This document shows positions 16,280 to 21,728 of a stretch of 21,728 nucleotides of DNA, piece after piece (position 1 is the first letter of the stretch; the number at the start of each line of letters is the position of its first letter). Made by a program: the position numbers and the translations under genes. The notes under the pieces were generated by a model. That model did not search any database, had not been told where the DNA came from, and saw only the letters and a list, made by a program, of their open reading frames with translations. The stretch lies in NCBI GenBank assembly GCA_964557205.1, contig CAZKZI010000042.1:1-21728 (forward strand). Direction: 5' to 3'. The DNA is from JAQVQN01 sp964557205 (lineage in GTDB: Bacteria > Verrucomicrobiota > Kiritimatiellia > RFP12 > UBA1067).

Positions 16280-17095
16280 ATGAAAGCTCTAATTCCAGCC
16301 GCCGGTTACGGGACCCGGTTTTTGCCGGCGACCAAAGCCACACCCAAAGAGATGTTGCCGATAGGTTGTCGCCCGGCCTTGCAATGGCTGGTGGAAGAGG
16401 CTCTGGAGGCGGGTGCGGACGAGGTGATCATTGTAACGTCACCCGGCAAGGCTTCGATACGCGAATACTTCACGCCTGATCCTTCATTGATCGAAAAGGC
16501 GCGCGGCAGGCCGGAGATTATGGCGGAGCTTGAGCGTCTGGATGCGATAACACCCCGGATCAGATTTGCCGAGCAGCGAGAACAATTGGGGTTGGGACAC
16601 GCTATCCTGCAGGCCGCTGATCTAGTGGGGACAGAGTGTGACAAGGTGTTGATACTGCTGGGTGATGCCTTGGTGAGCGGGGTGCCGTGTTGTTCACGAG
16701 AGATAATTGAAGTGTCCGCCAAGTATTGTGACGCTTCGATTGTAGGTCTTGAAAAAGTCCCGGCTGAACGTGTTTCGCGATACGGCATTGTCGCAGGCGA
16801 GCAAGCACTTGACAACGAACGAGTCTGGAGTATCAGCGGAATCATTGAGAAGCCCGTGCCCGAGCAGGCGCCTTCAAATCTGGCGATAGCCGGAAGATAT
16901 CTGCTAGATCGCAAAATTTTTGAACTTTTGGCCGATCAGCGTCCCGGTGTCGGACGCGAGATACAGCTTACGGACGCGATAGTACGGCTGCTGTCATGTA
17001 CTCCTGTGTATGGATATTGCTATCCTGGCCGCCGGCATGATATCGGCAATCCCGCCGGCTACTTGGAAGCCCTGAGAGCTTTTGTTCCTGTTTGA
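16280..17095 (+). CDS. GalU-type UTP-sugar-1-phosphate uridylyltransferase
   Basis: Nucleotidyltransferase of 271 aa, expected to make UDP-glucose from UTP and glucose-1-phosphate. The N-terminus ALIPAAGYGTRFLPATKATP with KEMLPI is the GalU signature. REQLGLGHAIL matches the EPLGLGHA substrate motif. The usual PDD loop is GDALV here, and the VTGRGK motif is replaced by VTSPGKAS, so the substrate range may differ from E. coli GalU (302 aa). The next gene resembles glucuronokinase, which makes a sugar-1-phosphate needing exactly this kind of partner. Start ATG 16280 is chosen by homology. An in-frame TTG at 16250 lies within hairpin copy 5 and would add ten residues encoded by the repeat. Confidence 0.88.
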   Translation: MKALIPAAGYGTRFLPATKATPKEMLPIGCRPALQWLVEEALEAGADEVIIVTSPGKASIREYFTPDPSLIEKARGRPEIMAELERLDAITPRIRFAEQREQLGLGHAILQAADLVGTECDKVLILLGDALVSGVPCCSREIIEVSAKYCDASIVGLEKVPAERVSRYGIVAGEQALDNERVWSISGIIEKPVPEQAPSNLAIAGRYLLDRKIFELLADQRPGVGREIQLTDAIVRLLSCTPVYGYCYPGRRHDIGNPAGYLEALRAFVPV

Positions 17096-17100
17096 GTTTT

Positions 17101-17185
17101 CCCGCGAATCTCCGCGAATGGGAACGGCACTCATTTTTCCCGGACTACGTCCGTCGTTAATCACTTAAAAATGAGAGCCATGATT
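17101..17185. repeat. 85-nt structured intergenic repeat, copy 1
   Basis: Aligns without gaps to 20605-20689, with 79 of 85 positions identical. It starts CCCGCGAATCTCCGCGAATG. GGCACTCATTTTT (17126-17138) pairs with AAAAATGAGAGCC (17167-17179) at 12 of 13 positions, enclosing a perfect small hairpin CGGAC-TAC-GTCCG. In this copy AACGGCACT (17123-17131) can instead pair perfectly with AGTGCCGTT (17196-17204). It lies 5 bp after the uridylyltransferase stop, so it may sit in the transcript's 3' end. Confidence 0.85.
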
Positions 17186-17261
17186 CCGGTTAGGCAGTGC
17201 CGTTGAAGCCGTTGGTTTGAATTTTTAGCGATCAGCGTAAAGAAAATTCGGACCAACTCTT

Positions 17262-17280
17262 ATTCGTGTAGATTAGCGGG
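17262..17280. repeat. inverted partner of the left end of 85-nt repeat copy 1
   Basis: ATTCGTGTAGATTAGCGGG read on the - strand matches 17101-17119 at 16 of 19 positions. The two could be terminal inverted repeats of a 180-bp unit (17101-17280). The second copy at 20605 has no such right end, which weakens this reading. Confidence 0.45.
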
Positions 17281-17329
17281 CAAAAAAATTAGAAACCAGT
17301 ATCACATTCATTTAAAAATTTGACTCTTA

Positions 17330-17338
17330 TGTTAAAAT
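17330..17338 (+). promoter_or_regulatory. possible extended -10 element before the glucuronokinase-like gene
   Basis: TGTTAAAAT fits TG-n-TATAAT with one mismatch, in a strongly AT-rich stretch (17281-17345) unlike the rest of the window. No good -35 is seen at 17 bp; TTGACT at 17320-17325 is too close to serve it. The leader would be about 30 nt. Confidence 0.3.
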
Positions 17339-17376
17339 TTAAAGCTCTTTAGGACGTTAAAGGCACACAATCAATC

Positions 17377-18393
17377 ATGCTGATACAAACTTCATCCTAC
17401 GCACGCGCCGGATTGGTCGGTAACCCATCCGACGGCTATTTCGGCAAGACCATATCCTTTACCTTCTGCGATTTCTCGGTTGAGCTGACGATGTACGAGA
17501 CGCCGGAACTCGGCTTCGTGCCGGGCGATGTTGACGATGCTGTCTTCACATCGCCGGAAGATCTGTTAAGGGAGATCCAGCTTTTCGGATATTACGGCGG
17601 CATCAGGCTGCTGAAGGCAATGACCAAGGTGTTCCTGCACTACTGCCGCGAACGGGGGGTTGAGCTACCAAAGCGCAATTTCACGGTGCGTTACAAATCC
17701 GACATCCCGCGGCTGGTCGGTTTGTCAGGCTCGTCCGCGATCTGTACATCCATGCTAAAGGCTTTGATGCGGTTTTACGAGGTGACAGTGCCGCTCGAAG
17801 ACGCGCCGACCTTGTGTCTGGATGCGGAGCGTGAGGAGCTTGGAATCCAATGCGGGTTACAGGATCGCGTGATCCAGATGTACGAAGGTCTCGTCTTCAT
17901 GGATTTTGACCGTGAACTGGTTGAAAAAACCGGGCATGGCAGTTATGAGCGTATTGATGTTTCCCTGTTGCCCAAACTCTATATTGCCTATGATCCGAAG
18001 CGGGCTGAGATTTCCGGAATATACCATCATAAGTTGCGTGTGCTGTTTGAAGAGAAGAAGCCGGACATTCTGGCAGCCATGACGGAATTCGCAGATTTGG
18101 CGCAGCAGACGCGCGATGCGTTGGTAGTTGGGCATCCGGACAAACTGCCTGGGTTGATCAACGCCAATTTTGACCTGCGCGACCGCGTCTTCAATATCGC
18201 CGAAGCCAATCGCAACATGGTGCAGACTGCCCGCAAGGTCGGTTGCTCCGCCAAGTTCGCCGGTTCCGGCGGAGCGATAGTCGGGACCTACGATGACGAG
18301 TCGCAGTATCAGGCGCTTGTGAAAGACCTGAGCGCCATCGGATGCCACACCCTTAAACCCGTCCTAGCCGGCTTAAATGGCGTAGAACAATGA
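17377..18393 (+). CDS. GHMP-family kinase, glucuronokinase-like
   Basis: Sugar kinase of 338 aa that I read as glucuronokinase-like: D-glucuronate plus ATP to glucuronate-1-phosphate. The N-terminus ARAGLVGNPSDGYFGKTIS (9-27) has the GHMP substrate motif. GLSGSSA at 115-121 is the ATP-binding loop, and FAGSGGAIV (295-302) is GHMP motif 3. Long stretches resemble plant glucuronokinase as I remember it: LGIQCGLQDRV, the GLVFMDF block, GHGSYERIDVSLLPKLYIAY, and NFDLRDRVF. With the uridylyltransferase upstream it would form a salvage route to UDP-glucuronate. The family also holds mevalonate, galactose and heptose kinases, so the substrate is inferred. The gene is preceded by a 281-bp intergenic region with its own possible promoter. 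Confidence 0.8.
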   Translation: MLIQTSSYARAGLVGNPSDGYFGKTISFTFCDFSVELTMYETPELGFVPGDVDDAVFTSPEDLLREIQLFGYYGGIRLLKAMTKVFLHYCRERGVELPKRNFTVRYKSDIPRLVGLSGSSAICTSMLKALMRFYEVTVPLEDAPTLCLDAEREELGIQCGLQDRVIQMYEGLVFMDFDRELVEKTGHGSYERIDVSLLPKLYIAYDPKRAEISGIYHHKLRVLFEEKKPDILAAMTEFADLAQQTRDALVVGHPDKLPGLINANFDLRDRVFNIAEANRNMVQTARKVGCSAKFAGSGGAIVGTYDDESQYQALVKDLSAIGCHTLKPVLAGLNGVEQ

Positions 18394-18417
18394 TAGTGAA
18401 GAGTGAATAGAGGGAAG

Positions 18418-18438
18418 TTAGGAATTAGGAGTCAGGAG
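18418..18438. repeat. short heptamer repeat
   Basis: Three heptamers in a row: TTAGGAA, TTAGGAG, TCAGGAG. It sits in the spacer between the kinase and gtrA-like genes, next to purine-rich GTGAAGAGTGAATAG. It is low-complexity intergenic DNA, with no function seen. Confidence 0.5.
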
Positions 18439-18483
18439 GGAAGAGCGGTGTGCGGCTGGGTACTGCGTCCTAGGCGTCCGCTG

Positions 18484-18523
18484 CCTTTTACCCTCTCCAT
18501 TGCGGCCACTTGGTGGTCGCAAT
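18484..18523 (+). repeat. hairpin element copy 6 (5' of the GtrA gene)
   Basis: Leader CCTTTTACCCTCTCC, then a palindrome at 18499-18523 with arms ATTGCGGCCAC and GTGGTCGCAAT and loop TTG. One position is a G-T pair (G-U in RNA). It ends 6 nt before the ATG at 18530, the same spacing as at copy 5. Confidence 0.87.
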
Positions 18524-18529
18524 GATCTT

Positions 18530-18964
18530 ATGCTTGCACCAGACCAACGCAAAACCTGGCTCCTGAATTCCATGTGTTTAATCAAGAGAATTGACTTCCA
18601 GATTGTGCGCTATCTGCTAGTCGGCGCCTGGAACACCATTTTCGGCGCCGGGATATATGCGCTGTTGTACTGGTTGTGCGGGGAACACGTCCACTATCTG
18701 CTATTGCTGATCCCGGCAAATATTTTGGCGATAAGCAATGCGTTTCTGGGCTACAAGTATATCGTGTTTCGGACACGCGGCAATGCGTGGCGCGAGTATC
18801 TGCGTTGCTACGTCGTCTATGGAGGCATGATGCTCTTTAACGCGGTTTTGCTGTTTTTGCTGGTCGCTTTTCTGAAACTCATGCCGCCTGTCGCAAACGC
18901 GGTCTGTGTCATCACCACCACGATTGTCGCCTACTTCTCACACAAGCACTTCTCCTTTCGATAG
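18530..18964 (+). CDS. GtrA family membrane protein
   Basis: Small polytopic protein of 144 aa with four predicted membrane helices: about residues 24-45, 48-70, 90-112 and 115-135. The pattern IVRYLLVGAWNTIFGAGIYALL at the start, FLGYKYIVFR after helix 2 and YFSHKHFSFR at the C-terminus are the GtrA/DPMS hallmarks, each helical hairpin ending in an aromatic-basic motif. Members are thought to flip or hold polyprenol-linked sugars, so a role in moving lipid-linked sugar for this or another surface glycan fits. Start choice: ATG 18530 follows hairpin copy 6. An internal ATG at 18572 (MCLIKRIDFQ) would also give a normal GtrA N-terminus. The in-frame TTG at 18500 lies within the repeat. Confidence 0.83.
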   Translation: MLAPDQRKTWLLNSMCLIKRIDFQIVRYLLVGAWNTIFGAGIYALLYWLCGEHVHYLLLLIPANILAISNAFLGYKYIVFRTRGNAWREYLRCYVVYGGMMLFNAVLLFLLVAFLKLMPPVANAVCVITTTIVAYFSHKHFSFR

Positions 18965-19006
18965 ACCAAATCCTACTGCCCAGGAAATCATCCCTGCCTC
19001 CATTCT

Positions 19007-19061
19007 TACCCTTAAACGTTAAACTTTAAACCGGGCTGTAGGCCGATTGAACCTTTGAACT
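19007..19061. repeat. degenerate octamer repeat with a small hairpin, upstream of the symporter
   Basis: Reads TTACCCTTAAACGTTAAAC, then TTTAAACC, a GGGCT-GTA-GGCC hairpin-like core, and ATTGAACCTTTGAAC. The same order (AACCYTTR octamers, GC hairpin core, TTTGAACC) recurs three times at 20718-20874. Confidence 0.55.
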
Positions 19062-19103
19062 CCTTTTTTACCCTCGTCATTGCGTCCACTTGGTGGTCGC
19101 AAT
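19062..19103 (+). repeat. hairpin element copy 7 (5' of the symporter)
   Basis: Leader CCTTTTTTACCCTCGTC, then a palindrome at 19079-19103 with arms ATTGCGTCCAC and GTGGTCGCAAT and loop TTG. One position is a T-T mismatch. It ends 46 nt before the symporter ATG. Confidence 0.85.
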
Positions 19104-19149
19104 AAACCGTTTTTCCAACTCTCGAACTTTAGAACTTACCTCTCCCATC

Positions 19150-20586
19150 ATGACCCTGCTTGATCTCGTCATCCTCATCCTCTACCTTTCAGCCATGTTG
19201 GGTGTCGGGTGTTACTTCCTGCGCAAAAACGAAAGCGCCGAAGACTACTATGTGGGCGGACGCCGGATGGGCAGTTTTTCAGTAGGACTCTCGGTGGTCG
19301 CTACGGATGTGGGGGGCGGGTTTTCCATTGGTCTGGGCGGTCTGGGGTTCACAATGGGTCTCTCCGGGTCATGGATGCTCTTCACCGGATTGATCGGGGC
19401 TTGGCTGGCGGCTGTTTTGCTGATTCCCCGGGTAGCCGCGCTGCCGGGATCCAATAAATTCTTCACCTTCCCCCAGGTTTTGAACCGGCTTTACGCGCCG
19501 CGCGTGGCTTTGGTTGCCGGCATCATATCAGGTATCGGCTACGCCGGATTCACCAGTGCACAGATACTGGCCGGAGCCAAACTCGCTTCCTCGGTCTTTC
19601 CCAGCTTGAACCTGCACGCCGCCATGCTGGTCATGGGGGCGGTGATTGTGCTCTACACGGTGTTTGGCGGCATCAAGGCGGTCATTTACACGGATGTGGT
19701 GCAGTGGCTGATTCTGATGGCCGGACTGTTGTTGATCGGATTGCCGCTGGGTTATCATGCCGTCGGCGGCATGCAGGGACTGCGCGAGGTTTTGCCGCCT
19801 GAGATGCTCACGTTTACCGCAATCGGATGGCCCCGGTTGATCAACTGGGGGGTCACCATCATTCCGATCTGGTTTGTGGGCATGACGCTCTACCAGCGTA
19901 TGTTTGCCTGCGCCGATGTCCGTACCGCGCGGCGCGCCTGGTTTCTGGCCGGATTGTTTGAATGGCCCGTCATGGCCTTTATGGGCGTCTTGCTGGGGCT
20001 CTTTGCGCGGGCGGCGGCGATTCAGGGACAGTTTGAAATTCTCGGAGTGACGAGCGCCTCGGCGCTCGATCCCGAAAAAGGGTTGCCCATGCTGTTGCGG
20101 ACCATTTTGCCGACCGGTCTGCTGGGGCTGATGCTGACCGCCTACTTCTCGGCGATCATGTCTACGGCAGATAGTTGTCTGATGGCGGCTTCCGGTAATT
20201 TGGTCACGGATATCTGCGGTGAGCGGTTCGGGTTGGCAAACAACCCGCGTCGCCTGTTACGTCTCTCACAGGCAGCAACGCTGCTGATCGGTGCGGCGGC
20301 ACTGCTGTTGGCCACGGTCATGGAGAACGTGCTTGAACTTATGCTTCACTCTTATGCGTTCATGGTTTCCGGTTTGTTGGTGCCGGTGATCGGAGGGTTT
20401 ACTTGGCGCAAGGCCTCGCCGACTGGTGCCTTATGGGCCATGATCGCGGGCGGATGCACCACCCTGATTCTGACCATAATGCGCGTTCCGCTGCCTTATG
20501 GACTGGATGCCAATGTTTTCGGAATTGTGTTTTCGATGGTTGTCTTCATCCTTTTGAGTCTTCTCTATCCCCGGCGCGGCGAATAG
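19150..20586 (+). CDS. sodium:solute symporter (SSS family)
   Basis: Inner-membrane secondary transporter of 478 aa with about 13 hydrophobic helices. The first helix DLVILILYLSAMLGVGCYFL and the following YYVGGRRMGSFSVGLSVVATDVG are the SSS signature. YFSAIMSTADSCLMAASGNLVTDI near residue 335-360 is the conserved helix that supplies Ser/Thr ligands to the Na2 site. The solute cannot be predicted; sugars, amino acids and carboxylates are all transported by this family. Uptake of a sugar acid such as glucuronate would link it to the kinase two genes upstream, but this is speculation. ATG 19150 is chosen on homology. The in-frame TTG at 19090 falls inside hairpin copy 7 and adds non-family residues. 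Confidence 0.9.
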   Translation: MTLLDLVILILYLSAMLGVGCYFLRKNESAEDYYVGGRRMGSFSVGLSVVATDVGGGFSIGLGGLGFTMGLSGSWMLFTGLIGAWLAAVLLIPRVAALPGSNKFFTFPQVLNRLYAPRVALVAGIISGIGYAGFTSAQILAGAKLASSVFPSLNLHAAMLVMGAVIVLYTVFGGIKAVIYTDVVQWLILMAGLLLIGLPLGYHAVGGMQGLREVLPPEMLTFTAIGWPRLINWGVTIIPIWFVGMTLYQRMFACADVRTARRAWFLAGLFEWPVMAFMGVLLGLFARAAAIQGQFEILGVTSASALDPEKGLPMLLRTILPTGLLGLMLTAYFSAIMSTADSCLMAASGNLVTDICGERFGLANNPRRLLRLSQAATLLIGAAALLLATVMENVLELMLHSYAFMVSGLLVPVIGGFTWRKASPTGALWAMIAGGCTTLILTIMRVPLPYGLDANVFGIVFSMVVFILLSLLYPRRGE

Positions 20587-20591
20587 TTGCC

Positions 20592-20609
20592 CGCGAATAG
20601 TTTACCCGC
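20592..20609. repeat. left flank motif of 85-nt repeat copy 2
   Basis: CGCGAATAGTTTACCCGC matches 21711-21728 at 17 of 18 positions. It runs into the 85-nt repeat that begins at 20605. Confidence 0.6.
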
Positions 20610-20689
20610 TAATCTCCGCTAATGGGAACGGCACTCATTTTTCCCGGACTGCGTCCGTCGTTAATCACTAAAAAATGAAAGCCGTGATT
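20605..20689. repeat. 85-nt structured intergenic repeat, copy 2
   Basis: Gapless match to 17101-17185 with six substitutions. GGCACTCATTTTT (20630-20642) against AAAAATGAAAGCC (20671-20683) pairs at 11 of 13 positions around CGGAC-TGC-GTCCG. It lies 18 bp after the symporter stop, again just 3' of a gene and in the same orientation. Confidence 0.85.
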
Positions 20690-20717
20690 TTAGCGGTGCT
20701 GGTTACTGGTTGCCATC

Positions 20718-20874
20718 ACCCTTAAACCAGGCCGTCAGGCCGTTTGAACCCTTAAACCCTTGAACCAGCGCCGTAAGGCGCGTTTGAACCCTTAAACCCT
20801 TGAACCCTTAAACCTTTAAACCAGCGCCGTAAGGCGCGTTTGAACCTTTGAACCTTTGAACCTTTGAACCTTTT
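20718..20874. repeat. AACCYTTR octamer array interrupted by GC hairpins
   Basis: Octamers AACCCTTA, AACCCTTG, AACCTTTA and AACCTTTG fill the region. Three insertions have hairpin cores: GGCC-GTCA-GGCC (20730-20741), GCGCC-GTAA-GGCGC (20768-20781) and the same again at 20824-20837. Each core is followed by GTTTGAACC. The last two blocks form a 56-bp direct repeat register. It fills most of the 296-bp space before the MNT gene, ending 8 nt before its ATG. Confidence 0.8.
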
Positions 20875-20882
20875 TCTCTTTT

Positions 20883-21281
20883 ATGAACAAGGATATTTTT
20901 AAGACGGTAACGGCTGCGTTAGCCGGAGAAACCGGTCTCAAAGTCGTGATCGTGTACGGTTCTGCGGCAGCGGGGACGATGCGTGCCGACAGCGACGTGG
21001 ACGTGGCCGTTCTTTTCGACAAACCGCTCGACATGGATGCCCGTCTCGCTCTGTGGGGCAAGTTGACGGATGCTGTGCGCCGCGAAGTGGACGTGGTGGA
21101 TATGTACGGCCTGAGCGGCGAAATCCTGCACCAGATCTTGACCAAAGGGCGTGTCGTCATCAAGAACGACGAAACGGCCTACTATGGACTTGTCAAGCGC
21201 ATGGTGTATGACCGCGAAGATTTCATGGGTCTTGTGCGGCAGGCACAGCGGGTACGGATCGGGAGGATGATTTATGGATGA
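20883..21281 (+). CDS. MntA-type nucleotidyltransferase domain protein (antitoxin)
   Basis: Small nucleotidyltransferase of 132 aa in the minimal nucleotidyltransferase (MNT) family. The active site is complete: Gly26-Ser27, ten residues, then Asp38-Val39-Asp40 (the GSX10DXD motif), and a third acidic residue in REVDVVDM (Asp70 or Asp73). Established MntA proteins neutralise a partner HEPN toxin by AMPylating a tyrosine near its active site. The downstream HEPN gene overlaps it by 8 bp, which supports a two-gene toxin-antitoxin module. No Shine-Dalgarno is evident: the ATG comes 8 nt after the octamer array, with CTTTTTCTCTTTT before it. Confidence 0.88.
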   Translation: MNKDIFKTVTAALAGETGLKVVIVYGSAAAGTMRADSDVDVAVLFDKPLDMDARLALWGKLTDAVRREVDVVDMYGLSGEILHQILTKGRVVIKNDETAYYGLVKRMVYDREDFMGLVRQAQRVRIGRMIYG

Positions 21282-21696
21282 GGATCTCATTCTTAGCAAG
21301 CTTGAAAGTCTATCGCGATGCCTTGCACGCATCGAAGAAAAAACACCGGCGACCGCAGAGGAATTGAAAGCTGATTTCGACCGGCAGGACATCATATCCG
21401 TCAATCTTGAGCGGGCTGTTCAGGCCTGTGTGGACGTCGGCATGCACGTCATTAGTCAACGGAACCTCTTGTTGCCCGACTCCATGGCGGGGACTTTTCT
21501 ATCATTGGCGACGTTGTCGGTCATCGACAAACAGACGGCTGTCGCGATGGGAAAGGCGGTGGGTTTCAGGAACACCGCCGTTCACGCCTATCGGGTCATC
21601 AATTGGGACATAGTCTTCAGCATCTGCACCAAACAGATGGACGATTTTCGCACCTTCGCCCGCCAGATCATGGCGGCGCTGGAGGAGCATAAGTAA
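21274..21696 (+). CDS. HepT-like HEPN domain protein (DUF86, toxin)
   Basis: All-helical HEPN ribonuclease-type protein of 140 aa. The signature is Arg99-Asn-Thr-Ala-Val-His104-Ala-Tyr106, which fits RX4HXY exactly. Arg and His are the RNase residues, and the Tyr is the residue modified by MntA in characterised systems. The preceding helix ends GKAVGFRN, typical of DUF86. The start has GGGAGGA at about 21260-21266, and the ATG overlaps the antitoxin's last codons. The order is antitoxin first, toxin second. Both catalytic sites look intact, so the pair is probably functional as toxin-antitoxin or phage defence. Confidence 0.88.
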   Translation: MDEDLILSKLESLSRCLARIEEKTPATAEELKADFDRQDIISVNLERAVQACVDVGMHVISQRNLLLPDSMAGTFLSLATLSVIDKQTAVAMGKAVGFRNTAVHAYRVINWDIVFSICTKQMDDFRTFARQIMAALEEHK

Positions 21697-21710
21697 TGAG
21701 AACAATTTAC

Positions 21711-21728
21711 CGCGAATAGTTTTCCCGC
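21711..21728. repeat. probable left end of a third 85-nt repeat copy, cut by the window edge
   Basis: CGCGAATAGTTTTCCCGC matches 20592-20609 (17 of 18), and its GTTTTCCCGC ending equals 17096-17105. Both known copies begin at this CCCGC. As with those copies, it lies just after a gene stop. Confidence 0.55.

Noticed and set aside
17118..17168. Conserved mini-ORF in the 85-nt repeat (16 residues, starting MGTALIFPGLRPSL; the second copy encodes nearly the same peptide)
   Set aside because: Conservation follows from the 93% DNA identity of the repeat. It is short, has no convincing ribosome binding site, and its stop position differs between copies. The RNA/DNA structure explains the region better.
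17320..17325. TTGACT as a -35 box for the glucuronokinase-like gene
   Set aside because: At 16-18 bp downstream there is no -10-like sequence; the nearest AT-rich hexamer is only 7 bp away.
20718..20874. CRISPR array
   Set aside because: The units are 8 bp with no unique spacers of regular length, and there are no cas genes nearby.

Overview
This window is an extracellular or surface polysaccharide gene cluster from a Gram-negative bacterium. All protein genes that I accept lie on the + strand. The evidence for a Gram-negative cell is a secreted beta-barrel protein, an OPX/Wza-type export lipoprotein and a Wzc-type co-polymerase. I cannot fix the taxon from sequence alone. Moderate GC, many structured intergenic repeats and a metagenome-style scaffold (two runs of exactly 100 N) would fit an uncultured PVC-group bacterium, for example Kiritimatiellota or another Verrucomicrobiota lineage; this is a weak inference.

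Layout. 1-4473: export and assembly module, with a short OPX lipoprotein, a secreted protein of unknown function, an EpsL/BBP2-like beta-barrel, a Rho-independent terminator, and a first O-antigen ligase/polymerase-like membrane protein. 4539-7061: a Wzc-like polysaccharide co-polymerase fused to a BY-kinase, with an unusual N-terminal Tyr/Gly repeat. 7139-9161: rfbB and rfbA for dTDP-sugar synthesis. Scaffold gap. 9582-12257: metK and ahcY of the methyl cycle. 12404-13242: rfbD, running into the second gap. 13343-14827: a second ligase/polymerase, paralogous to the first. 14915-18393: UDP-sugar supply, with a WbpA-type UDP-HexNAc dehydrogenase, a GalU-type uridylyltransferase and a GHMP kinase that looks like plant glucuronokinase. 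18530-20586: a GtrA-family membrane protein and a sodium:solute symporter. 20883-21696: an MntA/HepT-type toxin-antitoxin pair.

The genes together suggest supply of dTDP-rhamnose (or another dTDP-6-deoxy sugar), a UDP-HexNAcA and possibly UDP-GlcA, with polymerisation and export by a Wzy/Wzc/OPX-type machine. No glycosyltransferase, initiating sugar transferase, Wzx flippase or rfbC is visible here, so the cluster is incomplete within the window.

The most unusual content is between genes. (1) A directional 40-nt hairpin element occurs in at least six copies plus one cut by a gap, nearly always just 5' of a start codon. (2) An 85-nt structured repeat occurs twice, and a third copy probably begins at the right edge. 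(3) A 67-bp palindrome-bearing insertion with 11-bp flanking direct repeats separates wzc from rfbB. (4) An octamer array (AACCYTTR) is interrupted by small GC hairpins. No tRNA, rRNA, CRISPR array or transposase was seen.
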